A stretch of 64,000 nucleotides of DNA from Occultella kanbiaonis (GCF_009708215.1 NZ_CP046175.1:1860001-1924000); one strand, 5' to 3'. Positions 26,687 through 35,478 are shown, numbered from the stretch's first letter. Numbers and translations are program-made. Notes: generated by a model not told the origin, from the letters alone.

Positions 26687-27622
26687 ATGGCGGGAGGGTT
26701 GCGGATGCGCCGCGCCATCGTCGGGCTGACCCTTGCGATCGTCGTGGCGCTCGCGGGCTGTGCCGCCGAACAGACCCTCCCACCGGAGGAACCGATCACG
26801 CCCGCAGCACCCCAGGAGACCGAACCCACGCCCGAGGACGGACAGGGCGGCAGACCGGGGGACCCGCCGTCGTCCACCGCGCCCGGCGGCAGCGACAACC
26901 CGGCGCCGGGACCGACGTCCACAGACCCGGACAGGTCCGACCCGAGCGACCCGGCCACACCGCGCACGCCGGACCCGACCACCTCCGACCCGGGCGCCGA
27001 GACGCCCACGTCGGGCCCGACCACGTCCGATCCGACGACGTCGCCCTCGCCGGAGCCGACCGACCCACCCACCGACCCGGGAGCCACCCCGGAGCCGGCA
27101 CCGCCCACGCTGCTGCGGCCGCCGCCGGGCTATGCCCGGGGCGATGGCGCCGTGACCGCGGACGGTTGGACCGAGGTCCTGGTCGGCCGGTGCACCTACC
27201 TGACCCGCGCGAGTGCGGGCGAGGACCCGGTGAACCCGCGTGAGGCAGGCAATGCCCGTGAACTGTCCGCGACGACCCTCACCGGGCACCTGGCCGCGGA
27301 CGGTGGCGCCGGAGCCACGGCTGCGACCGACCTCGCCCTCTACAACGGCGCCGCTGCCGACGCCGACCAGCAGGACCGGACCAACCTGCTCACGTCCGAC
27401 TGGACGAACGCCGAGGGGTCGGTCGTGCGCGGCGCCGCCCGTACCGAGGTGATGCTGGACCACTGGGGCACCGCCTACCTGGACACCATCGAACTGCGGT
27501 TCGTGTGCCCGGACGGCACCGTCGACGAGGACGGCTGGGCCGAGCTCTGGCCACAGGTGCGGGTCGCGAACCCGGCCCATGAGCGCCCGGGCGAGTGGTC
27601 GCCGGCGCCGGCGACCGACTAG
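26687..27622 (+). CDS. lipoprotein with long Pro/Thr/Ser-rich linker, function unknown
   Basis: Encodes 311 residues. A lipoprotein signal (RRAIVGLTLAIVVALAGC) is followed by about 100 residues made mostly of Pro, Thr, Ser, Asp and Gly, a spacer that would hold the C-terminal domain away from the membrane. The C-terminal 150 residues (from GYARGDGAVTADGWTEVLVG) have a compact beta-rich look with Cys residues at RCTYL and RFVCPDG that may pair. I do not recognise the domain. The ATG at 26687 has GAGGGGAAG just upstream. Confidence 0.7.
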   Translation: MAGGLRMRRAIVGLTLAIVVALAGCAAEQTLPPEEPITPAAPQETEPTPEDGQGGRPGDPPSSTAPGGSDNPAPGPTSTDPDRSDPSDPATPRTPDPTTSDPGAETPTSGPTTSDPTTSPSPEPTDPPTDPGATPEPAPPTLLRPPPGYARGDGAVTADGWTEVLVGRCTYLTRASAGEDPVNPREAGNARELSATTLTGHLAADGGAGATAATDLALYNGAAADADQQDRTNLLTSDWTNAEGSVVRGAARTEVMLDHWGTAYLDTIELRFVCPDGTVDEDGWAELWPQVRVANPAHERPGEWSPAPATD

Positions 27623-27647
27623 CTGTAGCCGGGCCGTCGGCACCGCC

Positions 27648-27673
27648 GGTGGCGGGCGTCGACGCCCGCCACC
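27648..27673. terminator. bidirectional terminator hairpin
   Basis: A perfect 26-base palindrome with 13-bp arms (GGTGGCGGGCGTC and its complement) lies between the convergent lipoprotein and rpmG genes and can serve both. Confidence 0.6.
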
Positions 27674-27688
27674 CGCGCGGCAGCGCGG

Positions 27689-27859
27689 TCAGCGCGCTTC
27701 GCGGAACTCCACGTGCCGGCGCACCCGTGGGTCGTACTTGCTCAGCACGATCCGGTCGGGATCGTTGCGGCGGCTCTTGGTGGACACGTACTCGTAGCCG
27801 GTACCTGCGGTGGACCGCAGGGTGATCTTCGGCCGCAGGGTCTTGCTGGTCGAGGCCAT
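27689..27859 (-). CDS. rpmG: 50S ribosomal protein L33, zinc-free (C-minus) type
   Basis: Encodes 56 residues: [20 protein letters not shown] followed by [20 protein letters not shown], matching bacterial L33. The CxxC pairs of the zinc-binding form are absent, so this is the C-minus paralogue. In many actinobacteria that form is induced under zinc shortage, replacing the zinc-containing one. A Zur-like box lies 80 bases upstream. AGAAGGAGAAGC precedes the ATG at 27859. Confidence 0.95.
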   Translation of the reverse strand: MASTSKTLRPKITLRSTAGTGYEYVSTKSRRNDPDRIVLSKYDPRVRRHVEFREAR

Positions 27860-27938
27860 CGATGCTTCTCCTTCTGCGCAGGACTCCCGCGCGCGTGCAT
27901 CCGGCACTGCGCCGGACATTGCGTCAACCCGCGATAGG

Positions 27939-27953
27939 TGAGAATCATTCCCG
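27939..27953. promoter_or_regulatory. Zur-like box upstream of C-minus rpmG
   Basis: TGAGAATCATTCCCG fits the actinobacterial Zur pattern TGAnAATnATTnTCA, with a perfect left half and central ATCAT and two mismatches in the right half. It lies 80 bases upstream of rpmG, whose C-minus form is a classic Zur target. A TTGACG at about 27921-27926 (minus strand) could be the -35 element. Confidence 0.5.
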
Positions 27954-28032
27954 ACAGCGGCGAGGGTTCGTCGGACCTGCGCCTGCCGGCGGGACAACGG
28001 AAAGGGGGGCAACCGTGACCTAGGCTCGCCAC

Positions 28033-29031
28033 ATGACGTTGACCATCGGCTACGCGGCGATGCTCGAGCAGTTCCATCCGACGGACGTACTCGCCCACGC
28101 GGCCCACGCGGAAGCGCACGGGTTCTCCGGGGTGATGGCAGCCGACCACTACCAGCCGTGGGTGCCCGCGCAGGGTCAGGCGTCCTTCGTGTGGAACGTG
28201 CTGGCCGCGCTCGGGGAGCGCACCTCCGGCGACATCGGTCCGGGCGTGAGCACTCCGACGTTCCGGTGGCACCCGGCCATGGTGGCGCAGGCGAGCGCGA
28301 CCCTTGCGGCGATGTATCCGGGGCGGCACTGGCTCGGGATCGGCTCGGGTGAGGCGATCAACGAGCACATCGTCGGCGGGTACTGGCCGGAGGCGCCGGA
28401 GCGGATCAACCGGATGTTCGAGGCCGTGGACATCATCGGCCGGCTGTTCTCGAACTCCCTCGCCGGCCGGGACTACAAGCACAGCGGTGAGTACTTCAAG
28501 CTGGAGTCGACCAGGTTGTGGACGATGCCGGAGGTGGCCCCGGAGATCCTGATCGCGACCGCGGGACCGGTGACCGCACGCCGCGCGGGCAAGCACGCCG
28601 ACGGTCTGATCACCATCGGCGCCCCGGTGGACAAGGTGGCCACCCTGCTCGAGAGGTTCGCGGCCGGTGCGAAGGAGGCCGGCCGGGCACCGGACTCGAT
28701 GACGAAGGTGGTGCGGCTGCACCTGTCCTGGGCGCCGACCGACGAAGAGGCGCTGACGAACGCGATGACCCAGTGGCCGAACGGGGCGATGCGGTTCCCG
28801 AAGGCGGATATCCGGTCCCCGTTCGAGTTCGCCCAGGTGGCGAAGATGGTCCGCCCGGAGGACTTCGAGGGCAGACTCGTGATCTCCGCGGACCCGGACG
28901 TGCACCTGCGCGCGATCCAGGCCTACGCGGACCTAGGATTCGACCGTATCTATCTGCACAACGTCGGCCGTAACCAGACCGAATGGATCGAGACCTTCGG
29001 CCGCGACGTCCTCTCGAAGGTGGTCCACTGA
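28033..29031 (+). CDS. F420-dependent LLM-class oxidoreductase (Fgd-like family)
   Basis: Encodes 332 residues of the luciferase-like TIM-barrel fold, close to the F420-dependent G6PDH-like family: [46 protein letters not shown]. It differs from true Fgd in the substrate-binding segments, so a different substrate is likely. The ATG follows TAGGCT (28021-28026) by six bases, so translation is probably leaderless. cofE begins on the very next base after its stop codon, linking this enzyme to F420 metabolism. Confidence 0.88.
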   Translation: MTLTIGYAAMLEQFHPTDVLAHAAHAEAHGFSGVMAADHYQPWVPAQGQASFVWNVLAALGERTSGDIGPGVSTPTFRWHPAMVAQASATLAAMYPGRHWLGIGSGEAINEHIVGGYWPEAPERINRMFEAVDIIGRLFSNSLAGRDYKHSGEYFKLESTRLWTMPEVAPEILIATAGPVTARRAGKHADGLITIGAPVDKVATLLERFAAGAKEAGRAPDSMTKVVRLHLSWAPTDEEALTNAMTQWPNGAMRFPKADIRSPFEFAQVAKMVRPEDFEGRLVISADPDVHLRAIQAYADLGFDRIYLHNVGRNQTEWIETFGRDVLSKVVH

Positions 29032-29764
29032 ATGTTGCTCGTCCAAGCGCCCGACGGCGTGGGTGAGGTCACGTCCGGAACCGACCTCGCCGCGCTGCTC
29101 ACCCCGTTCCTGGCGACCCTGACCTGGCCGGACGGCTCGGTCGGGCCGGCCGAGGGGGACATCGTGGTGATCGCCTCCAAGATCGTGGCCAAGTCCGAGG
29201 GCCGGCTCGTGGCCGGCAAGGACCGCGAGGCCGCGATCACCGGAGACGGTGCGCGTGGTCGCCACCCGCGACTACCCGGACGGCTCCACGCTGCGGATCG
29301 TGGAGAACAAGCAGGGGCTGGTGATGGCCGCCGCCGGCGTGGACGCCTCCAACGTGCTGCCCGGCACCGTGCTGCTGCTCCCGGAGGACCCGGATGCCTC
29401 CGCCCGGCGGATCCGACGCGGTCTGAACGCCCGGCTCGGGCTGCGCCCCGGCGTGCTGATCACCGACACGGTCGGACGCCCGTGGCGCCGCGGCATCGCC
29501 GACATCTCCATCGGCGCGGCCGGCATCGACGTCCTGGAGGACCTGCGCGGCCAGCAGGACATGCAGGGCCGGGATCTGCGCGCCAGCGTGATCGCCGTCG
29601 CGGACGAGATCGCGGGCGCCGCCGACCTCGTGCGCGGCAAGGCGAAGGGCCGCCCGTTCGCCGTCGTCCGAGGGCTAGGACACCTGGTCACCCACGAGGA
29701 CGGCGACGGCGCGGCCGTCGCGATCCGCCCGCCCGAGGAGGACATGTTCCGCACCGGCAGCTGA
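29032..29764 (+). pseudogene. cofE: F420-0:gamma-glutamyl ligase, interrupted by a frameshift
   Basis: Two frames together spell a CofE of about 243 residues, the usual length. The first runs from the ATG at 29032 through [20 protein letters not shown] and GKDREAAIT; the second continues from about 29243 with [54 protein letters not shown] and ends EEDMFRTGS. One extra base (or two missing) at 29241-29243 breaks the frame. CofE adds glutamates to F420-0. Everything outside this point is conserved, so a sequencing error or very recent mutation is more likely than old decay. The second frame could start at the GTG at 29249 but would lack the N-terminal third. Confidence 0.85.
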
Positions 29765-29836
29765 CGGCCGCAGCAGTCGCGGGCTTCGCACCGATCCACG
29801 CGTCGGGCCTGCCGACCGCATTAGGATCAGCACCAT

Positions 29837-30376
29837 ATGAGTGCACGAGTCGATTCGGTCCACGTCAGCCCGACCCATAACTTCAGCAAGTCCTCGACGC
29901 CGGCGATCGAACTCGTCGAGGGCGTCGGCGTCCGGGGGGACGCCCATGCGGGTGCCACGGTGAAGCACCGGAGCCGGGTCGCTGCGAACCCCAGCCAGCC
30001 GAACCTGCGCCAGGTGCACCTGATCCACGCCGAACTCCTCGAGGAGCTCGGCGGGGCGGGCCACCGGGTCGCGCCCGGTGAGCTGGGCGAGAACATCACC
30101 ACCGCGGGTATCGAGCTGCTCGAACTGCCGGTCGGTACCCGGCTGCACATCGCCGACGCGGTCATCATCGTGACCGGCCTGCGCAATCCGTGCCAGCAGA
30201 TCAACGACTTCCAGCCCGGACTGCTCAAGAAGGTGCTCCGCAAGGACGACTCCGGGCAGGTGCACAAACTGGCAGGGGTCATGGGGGTCGTGGCGCGCGG
30301 CGGCACGGTCCGTCCCGGGGAAGCGATCGCCGTCGAACTGCCACCGGAGCCCCACTTCGCCCTCACGGGCGTCTAG
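29837..30376 (+). CDS. MOSC domain protein
   Basis: Encodes 179 residues covering a single MOSC domain, the beta-barrel also found at the C-terminus of molybdenum cofactor sulfurases. Typical segments are VRGDAHAGATVKHRSRV, LRQVHLIHAELLEEL, GENITTAGIELLELPVGTRL and the conserved Cys in TGLRNPCQQI. Single-domain members are thought to handle sulfur or molybdopterin-bound groups; the exact role is unknown. A TAGGAT element lies at 29822-29827. The gene stands between cofE and the ASCH-like gene on the same strand. Confidence 0.85.
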   Translation: MSARVDSVHVSPTHNFSKSSTPAIELVEGVGVRGDAHAGATVKHRSRVAANPSQPNLRQVHLIHAELLEELGGAGHRVAPGELGENITTAGIELLELPVGTRLHIADAVIIVTGLRNPCQQINDFQPGLLKKVLRKDDSGQVHKLAGVMGVVARGGTVRPGEAIAVELPPEPHFALTGV

Positions 30377-30429
30377 GACGCGGTGCCGGGGGCACGGCAT
30401 CGACGGCGTGGGCTGGGTAGGTTGAGGTC

Positions 30430-31023
30430 ATGCTGTTCGAGGTACGGTTCCGCGACGGGGTGCAGTCGGGCGCGGTGACGCTCACGTTCCGCCGGTGGAA
30501 ACGCCACCAGGTCCTCGCCGGGAACCGGTACCGGACCATCGTCGGACGCCTCGCCGTCGACGAGGTGTCCGTGGTGGATTCCGCGCAGATCACCGACGCC
30601 GAGGCAGTCCGGGCCGGCTATCCGAACGCGGCCACCCTGGTCGCGGATCTGCGTGGCACGCCGGACCTGCCCACCTATCGGGTCCGGTTCCACCTGGACG
30701 ACGGCCCGGACGAGCGTGCCGACCTGGCCGCCTCCGACCGGCTCGGACCCGATGACGTGGCCGCCATCGCCGCGCGGCTGGACCGACTGGACCGGGCCAG
30801 CAGCCACGGCCCTTGGACGGCGCAGACCCTGGACCTGATCCGCGACCACCCGGCCCGCCGGGCACCGGACCTGGCCGGAATGGTCGGCCGGGAGCGGGAC
30901 CCGTTCAAGCTGGATGTGCGCAAGCTCAAGAACCTCGGCCTCACCCTGAGCCTGCCGGTCGGGTACGAGCTCTCGCCCCGCGGGTGTGCCTATCTGGCCG
31001 CTCGAGCCGCGGAGTCCGGCTAG
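30430..31023 (+). CDS. ASCH/PUA-like domain protein of unknown function
   Basis: Encodes 197 residues. The N-terminal 100 residues (LFEVRFRDGVQSGAVTLTFR, RWKRHQVLAGNRYR, VDEVSVVDSAQITDAEA) have the layout of an ASCH/PUA-like fold, which usually binds nucleic acid. The C-terminal part (TLDLIRDHPARRAPDLAGMV, KLDVRKLKNLGLTLSLPVGY) looks like a winged helix. The ATG follows TAGGTT (30418-30423) by six bases. The stop codon shares the palindrome CTAG with the convergent phospholipase gene. Function unknown. Confidence 0.65.
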   Translation: MLFEVRFRDGVQSGAVTLTFRRWKRHQVLAGNRYRTIVGRLAVDEVSVVDSAQITDAEAVRAGYPNAATLVADLRGTPDLPTYRVRFHLDDGPDERADLAASDRLGPDDVAAIAARLDRLDRASSHGPWTAQTLDLIRDHPARRAPDLAGMVGRERDPFKLDVRKLKNLGLTLSLPVGYELSPRGCAYLAARAAESG

Positions 31024-32309
31024 AGCAGTGGACCGAACGGCCTGGTCAGGTACTCCAGCAGCCGCGTCACCCGGCTCCGCTCGCTCCACTCCTGCGGCGT
31101 CAGTTGGCGCGCGTTCGTCAGGTCCGTCTTGAACACGCGCTCCATCTGCGCCGCGAGCTCGTCGTCGTAGAACTCGAGGTTCACCTCGAAGTTCCCGGTC
31201 ATCGACATCCGGTCGATGTTGGTGGTGCCGATGGTGGACCAGCGGCCGTCGACGGTCATGGTCTTGGCGTGCACCATGGCGCCCTTGAACAGCCAGAGGG
31301 TGACACCCGCCTTGAGGAGGCGGGTGTAGTAGGACCGCGCGGCCCAGTCCGCCAGCACGTGGTTGGAGACCTCCGGGATGAGGACCCGGACGTCCACGCC
31401 GCGGCGAGCGGCCGCGATCAGGGTGGCAAGGATCTCCCGGTCCGGGATGAAGTACGCCTGCGTGATGTACACGTGGGACTCGGCCCGGTCGATCGCCTCC
31501 AGGTACAGGCCTCGCACGGGGAACAGCAGCCGGCTCGGCGCGTTCTGTGCCGCACGGATCCGAGGCTCCCAACCATGCGCACCGGTGTCCGGGAGTTCGG
31601 GGAAGTCCGCCTTGCGGTGGTCGTTCCAGAAGTCGACGAAGGCGTTCTCCAGCTCCCACACCGACGGGCCGTCGACGCGCACGTGGGTGTCGCGCCACTG
31701 GGTCCGGTACAAGGATCCGATGTTGTACCCGCCGACGTAGCCGACGTTGCCGTCCACGACGAGCACCTTGCGGTGATCGAGCCCGGTCTTGCGTACGTTC
31801 ATGGTGAGCATGCCGCCCCGGAACAGCGGGAAACGGAGCGCGTGCAAGGTGGGCAGATCGGGCATCCGGTAGAAACGGGGGTCGACCACCAGGTTCCCGA
31901 ACGTGTCCCAGATCAGGTAGACGTTCACCCCCCGGCGGGCGGCGGCGATCAATGCCTCCTTGAACTGGTGCCCGACCTCGTCGGCCTTCCAGATGTAGGT
32001 CTCGAACAGGATGGTGTGCTTGGCGTTGTTGATCGAGTCGAGCATCGCGTCGAAGACGTCCGCCCCGTAGGTGAACGTCGTCACCTCCGAGTCCGCCACC
32101 GGCATGGTGCGCGGGGCGGTCCGCGGGAACTCCCCGGTCAGTGGGGTGCGCCGCTTGCGCATGTGGTCCACGGTCATCACGGTCACGGCCGCACCGAGGT
32201 GCACCGTCACGGTGGCCGCGATCCACCAGCGCGCCGCTCTGATGAAGGTCTTCAGGCTCGGCCGGGGGATGTCCAGGCGCCAGCGTCGTCCATCCTCGCT
32301 CACAGGCAT
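31020..32309 (-). CDS. phospholipase D / cardiolipin synthase family protein
   Basis: Encodes 429 residues. One membrane segment near residue 28 (RWWIAATVTVHLGAAVTVM) precedes two phospholipase-D domains with complete HKD motifs: DHRKVLVVDGNVGYVGGYN and VHAKTMTVDGRWSTIGTTN. Such proteins join or cleave phosphatidyl groups at the membrane; cardiolipin synthase is the most common role, not proven here. The ATG is seven bases behind TAGGTT (32317-32322, minus strand), so a leaderless mRNA is likely and the longer frame to 32318 (TTG) is not needed. Confidence 0.85.
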   Translation of the reverse strand: MPVSEDGRRWRLDIPRPSLKTFIRAARWWIAATVTVHLGAAVTVMTVDHMRKRRTPLTGEFPRTAPRTMPVADSEVTTFTYGADVFDAMLDSINNAKHTILFETYIWKADEVGHQFKEALIAAARRGVNVYLIWDTFGNLVVDPRFYRMPDLPTLHALRFPLFRGGMLTMNVRKTGLDHRKVLVVDGNVGYVGGYNIGSLYRTQWRDTHVRVDGPSVWELENAFVDFWNDHRKADFPELPDTGAHGWEPRIRAAQNAPSRLLFPVRGLYLEAIDRAESHVYITQAYFIPDREILATLIAAARRGVDVRVLIPEVSNHVLADWAARSYYTRLLKAGVTLWLFKGAMVHAKTMTVDGRWSTIGTTNIDRMSMTGNFEVNLEFYDDELAAQMERVFKTDLTNARQLTPQEWSERSRVTRLLEYLTRPFGPLL

Positions 32310-32319
32310 GCGCCCCAAC

Positions 32320-33177
32320 CTACAGTCGGAAGGGCTCCGCCAGTAGCGCCCGGTCCGTATGAGCGGGGCCGGCGTCGTGCAACGGCGAGAACACCAGCGC
32401 GGACCCGTGCTCGCCGTCGACCCATTCGGCCCGCACGCCGTAGACGGCGGCGATCAGCTCCGGGGTGAGGACCTCCCGCGCCGGCCCGGCGGCAGCCACC
32501 ACGCCGGCGTCCAGGACGAGCACGTCGTCGCACACCGTGGCGGCGTGGGCGAGGTCGTGGATGGCCATCAGCACGCCGGTGCCGGCCGCCGCGACCTCCC
32601 GCACCAGTGCGAGCACCTGCAGCTGGGCGGCGACGTCGAGATGGTTCGTGGGCTCGTCCAGGAGCAGCACCCGGGGGGTCTGGGCCAGGGCACGGGCCAT
32701 CTGCACGCGCTGCTTCTCCCCGCCGGAAAGGGTCGCGAACTCCCGTTCCGCCAGGTCCAGCGCGCCGGTCCGCCGCAGTGAGGTCTCGACCAGTTCGAGG
32801 TCTGCGGCGCTGTCCCCGGAGAAGGCCGGGCGGTGCGGAGTCCGCCCGAGGAGCACCACGTCCCGGACGCGCAGGTCCACCTCGGCGTGCGCCTCCTGCT
32901 CCACGAAGGCCACCCGCCGGGCCCGCTCACGCCGGCTCACCTGTGCCACGTCCCGGCCCATCAGATGCACCTGGCCGCTCGAGGGCGGCAGGGCGCCGAC
33001 GATGAGCCGCAGCAGGGTCGACTTCCCGGATCCGTTCGGGCCGAGCACACCGGTCACCCGCCCGGACCGGACACTCACGTCGACACCGCCGAGGATCTGC
33101 GTCGCGTTGACCCGGTACCGCAGCTCGCTCGTCCACAGGTCCGCGACCGTCACGGCCGGCTCCGTCGCCCCGCTCAC
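32320..33177 (-). CDS. ABC transporter ATP-binding protein, proposed F420-0 importer
   Basis: Encodes 285 residues of the FecE/BtuD type: Walker A GPNGSGKST, signature LSGGEKQRVQMARAL, Walker B VLLLDEPTNHLD and the switch His in MAIHDLAHA. The GTG start at 33177 overlaps the permease stop in a GTGA junction, with GAGGAGGGCGGC as ribosome site. The three-gene set belongs to the siderophore/cobalamin class by fold. Its closeness to cofE and an F420 enzyme matches the families named as proposed F420-0 transporters in TIGRFAM. That substrate is a family-level prediction. Confidence 0.85.
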   Translation of the reverse strand: MSGATEPAVTVADLWTSELRYRVNATQILGGVDVSVRSGRVTGVLGPNGSGKSTLLRLIVGALPPSSGQVHLMGRDVAQVSRRERARRVAFVEQEAHAEVDLRVRDVVLLGRTPHRPAFSGDSAADLELVETSLRRTGALDLAEREFATLSGGEKQRVQMARALAQTPRVLLLDEPTNHLDVAAQLQVLALVREVAAAGTGVLMAIHDLAHAATVCDDVLVLDAGVVAAAGPAREVLTPELIAAVYGVRAEWVDGEHGSALVFSPLHDAGPAHTDRALLAEPFRL

Positions 33178-34337
33178 GCCGCCCTCCTCGAGCGCACCAG
33201 CAGCCAGGCGAACACCGGGGCGCCGATCGCCGCGGTGAGGATGCCCACCGGGACCTCCTGCGGTGCGAACACGGTCCGTGCCGCGGTGTCGGCCCAGATG
33301 AGGAACGTGGCGCCGCCGAACGCTGCGACCGGGAGCAGGCGCAGGTGCCGCCCACCGATCAGGAGCCGCACCACGTGTGGGAGCACGAGACCGACGAAGC
33401 CGATCGCGCCGCTGACGCTGACGAGCGCTCCGGTGAGCAAGGCCGTCAGCGTCAGCAGCACCCACCGGGTGCGCGTCACGTGAACACCGAGGGAAGCCGC
33501 CGCGGCGTCCCCGAACGCGAACGCGTCGAGCGTGCGCCCGAACCCGAGCACGATGAATCCGATCAGCACCGTCGCGATGCCCGCGATCGTGACCGAGGCC
33601 CACGTGCGGCCCGCGAGCGAACCCATCAGCCAGTTGATGATCTCCCGGTACGCGTCGCCGCGTGCGCTCGCGAAGATCGTGAAGGACACCAGCGCTGAGC
33701 AGGCCTGGGCCACCGCGATCCCGGCCAGGATGGTCCGGTTCGGCGTGAGGGCGCCTCCGATCCCGGCGAGGGCGAGGGTGGCGCCGAGCGCGAGCAGGGC
33801 CCCGCCGAAGGCGGCGACGGGCAGCGCCACGCCGAGACCGAGGAGCAGGACCGCGACCGCCCCGAGGGCCGCGCCCGAGGACACTCCGAGCAGGTACGGG
33901 TCCGCGAGCGGGTTGCGCGTGATCGCCTGCATGACCCCGCCGCACAGGGCCAGTCCGGCACCCACGAACGCGCCCGTCGCCAACCGTGGTGCACGCCCGG
34001 CCCACACGATCCCGTCCCGGATCTGGGTGAGCGGATTCGGGGGTACGTCGACGCCAAGTCCGAGCCCGTGCAGCCAGGACAGGACATGGTGCCACGCGGA
34101 CCCCGCGATCTCCGCGACGGTGATCTGAGCCGGACCGATCGTCAGTGACACCAGCAGCGACGCGACCAGGATCCCGACCGCCACGGGTAGCCAGAGCAGC
34201 ACCGACCTGGAGATCGGGGCGCCGGTGCGGCCGGGGCTGCTCGGTGCGGGCGTCCGATCGCCGCGAGCTCGGACGGGGGCAGGCCCGGGGTCCGCGGCGC
34301 CGAGCGCCGGGCCACCGCCGAGGTCGGTGCGGGTCAT
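33174..34337 (-). CDS. FecCD/BtuC-type permease, proposed F420-0 importer
   Basis: Encodes 387 residues with about ten membrane segments. A 45-residue Pro/Gly-rich cytoplasmic N-terminus precedes the usual BtuC-like core: RAPRLATGAFVGAGLALCGG, QAITRNPLADPYLLGVSSGA, GAIGFVGLVLPHVVRLLIGG. It forms the channel with the ATPase whose start overlaps its stop. The ATG overlaps the stop of the binding protein gene in an ATGA junction, so all three subunits are translationally coupled. Confidence 0.88.
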   Translation of the reverse strand: MTRTDLGGGPALGAADPGPAPVRARGDRTPAPSSPGRTGAPISRSVLLWLPVAVGILVASLLVSLTIGPAQITVAEIAGSAWHHVLSWLHGLGLGVDVPPNPLTQIRDGIVWAGRAPRLATGAFVGAGLALCGGVMQAITRNPLADPYLLGVSSGAALGAVAVLLLGLGVALPVAAFGGALLALGATLALAGIGGALTPNRTILAGIAVAQACSALVSFTIFASARGDAYREIINWLMGSLAGRTWASVTIAGIATVLIGFIVLGFGRTLDAFAFGDAAAASLGVHVTRTRWVLLTLTALLTGALVSVSGAIGFVGLVLPHVVRLLIGGRHLRLLPVAAFGGATFLIWADTAARTVFAPQEVPVGILTAAIGAPVFAWLLVRSRRAA

Positions 34338-35359
34338 GATCCGGAGCCCTCCTGCGCCAGCTGCTCCAGCTGCGCGGCGAGGTCTGACGCAGCCGGCACG
34401 CTGCGCACCCCGGCCTCGGTGGCCGGGAAGTCGACGATCAGGTACCGGCCCTCCTGCACGGCGGGAAGCAGCGCCGTCGTCGGGTTCGCCTCGAGCTGAC
34501 CGATCTTGTACTCGGCGGTGTTCCAGGCGGAGTCGACCAGGATGATGACATCCGGCTCGGCGTCCGCGATCGCCTCCCAGGACAGCGAGGACCAGGAGTC
34601 GTGGACGTCGGCGGCGATGTTCTCCACTCCGATCGCGTCCATCAGCATCTGCGGCGCGCCGATGCCGGCGCCGACGTACGGGGTGTCCGAGCCCGAGGAG
34701 TACCAGAGCGCGCTGAGCCCGGCTTCGGACGGCGTCACCTGCGCCAGCTCCGCCTGCTGGGCGGCCACCAGGTCAGCGGCCGCGTCCGGGGCGCCGAGCA
34801 GATCACCGGCCTCGATGATGTCGGCGAACACGCCCTCGAACGTGAGTGGGTCGGGCTGGTAGCCCTCCTCCAGGCACGCGGCCGGGTTCACGTAGGTGGC
34901 CACGCCGAGGTCGGCCAGCGCGGTCCGGTCCCCGGCGGTCTCGGCGCTCAGGTTCGACTCCCACCCGGCGTAGACGAGGTCCGGCTCGGTGCTCAGCACC
35001 ACCTCGGACGACGGCGCCTGCTCGGCGAGCACGGGCACGCCCGCCCCGGCGTCGGCCAGGTCGTCCGGAAGCGGGCCGTCGGCGAAGGCGGTGCCGACGA
35101 GCCGGTCGCCGAGGCCGAGCGCCAGCACCATCTCCGCGGCCGCCGACTTGATGGTCACGATCCGCTGCGGGGGAGCGTCGAGGGTCACCTCGGTGCCGCA
35201 GTTGTCCACCGTGATCGGGTACCCGGCCACGGCCGGCGCGGTGGTTCCCGAGGGGTCGTCGTCGGGTGCGCCGCCGGCGCCGGCCGAGCAGGCAGCCAGC
35301 GCGAGGACGAGCGGAACCGCCGCAACGAGGCGCACGGCGGAGGGTCGAGCAGAGGACAT
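34334..35359 (-). CDS. ABC transporter substrate-binding lipoprotein, proposed F420-0 binder
   Basis: Encodes 341 residues. The signal (RLVAAVPLVLALAAC) has a lipobox LAAC; the mature part is a class III (FecB/BtuF-type) binding protein: NCGTEVTLDAPPQRIVTIKS, VLSTEPDLVYAGWESNLSAE, NPAACLEEGYQPDPLTFEGV, VDSAWNTAEYKIGQLEANPT. These segments fit the family described as the proposed periplasmic F420-0-binding protein. A siderophore or corrinoid ligand is the alternative. The ATG at 35359 has GGAG upstream; the longer frame to 35434 lacks support. Confidence 0.82.
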   Translation of the reverse strand: MSSARPSAVRLVAAVPLVLALAACSAGAGGAPDDDPSGTTAPAVAGYPITVDNCGTEVTLDAPPQRIVTIKSAAAEMVLALGLGDRLVGTAFADGPLPDDLADAGAGVPVLAEQAPSSEVVLSTEPDLVYAGWESNLSAETAGDRTALADLGVATYVNPAACLEEGYQPDPLTFEGVFADIIEAGDLLGAPDAAADLVAAQQAELAQVTPSEAGLSALWYSSGSDTPYVGAGIGAPQMLMDAIGVENIAADVHDSWSSLSWEAIADAEPDVIILVDSAWNTAEYKIGQLEANPTTALLPAVQEGRYLIVDFPATEAGVRSVPAASDLAAQLEQLAQEGSGS

Positions 35360-35468
35360 GGGCAGGCTCCAGCGCAGAGTGGGCGTTCGGGATTGCGCAT
35401 TGGACCCGCCGGCCAGATCGGGCCGGGCTGGCACGGGGCACAGTCAGCCCCGGTGTCCGTCATCTCCC

Positions 35469-35474
35469 ACCCTA
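35469..35474 (-). promoter_or_regulatory. -10 element of the importer operon with structured leader
   Basis: TAGGGT (minus strand) is the best -10 element before the importer operon and implies a leader of about 100 bases. The leader contains CGGGGC-acagtca-GCCCCG, a hairpin at about 35430-35450. No B12 box or other known riboswitch motif was found in it. Confidence 0.4.
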
Positions 35475-35478
35475 CAAC

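Noticed and set aside
29236-29252. Programmed ribosomal frameshift in cofE
   Set aside because: No slippery heptamer, no stop or rare codon at the shift point and no downstream stem were found.
35360-35474. Cobalamin riboswitch before the FecCD-type importer
   Set aside because: Importers of this fold are often B12-controlled, but the leader has no B12 box and no matching helices.
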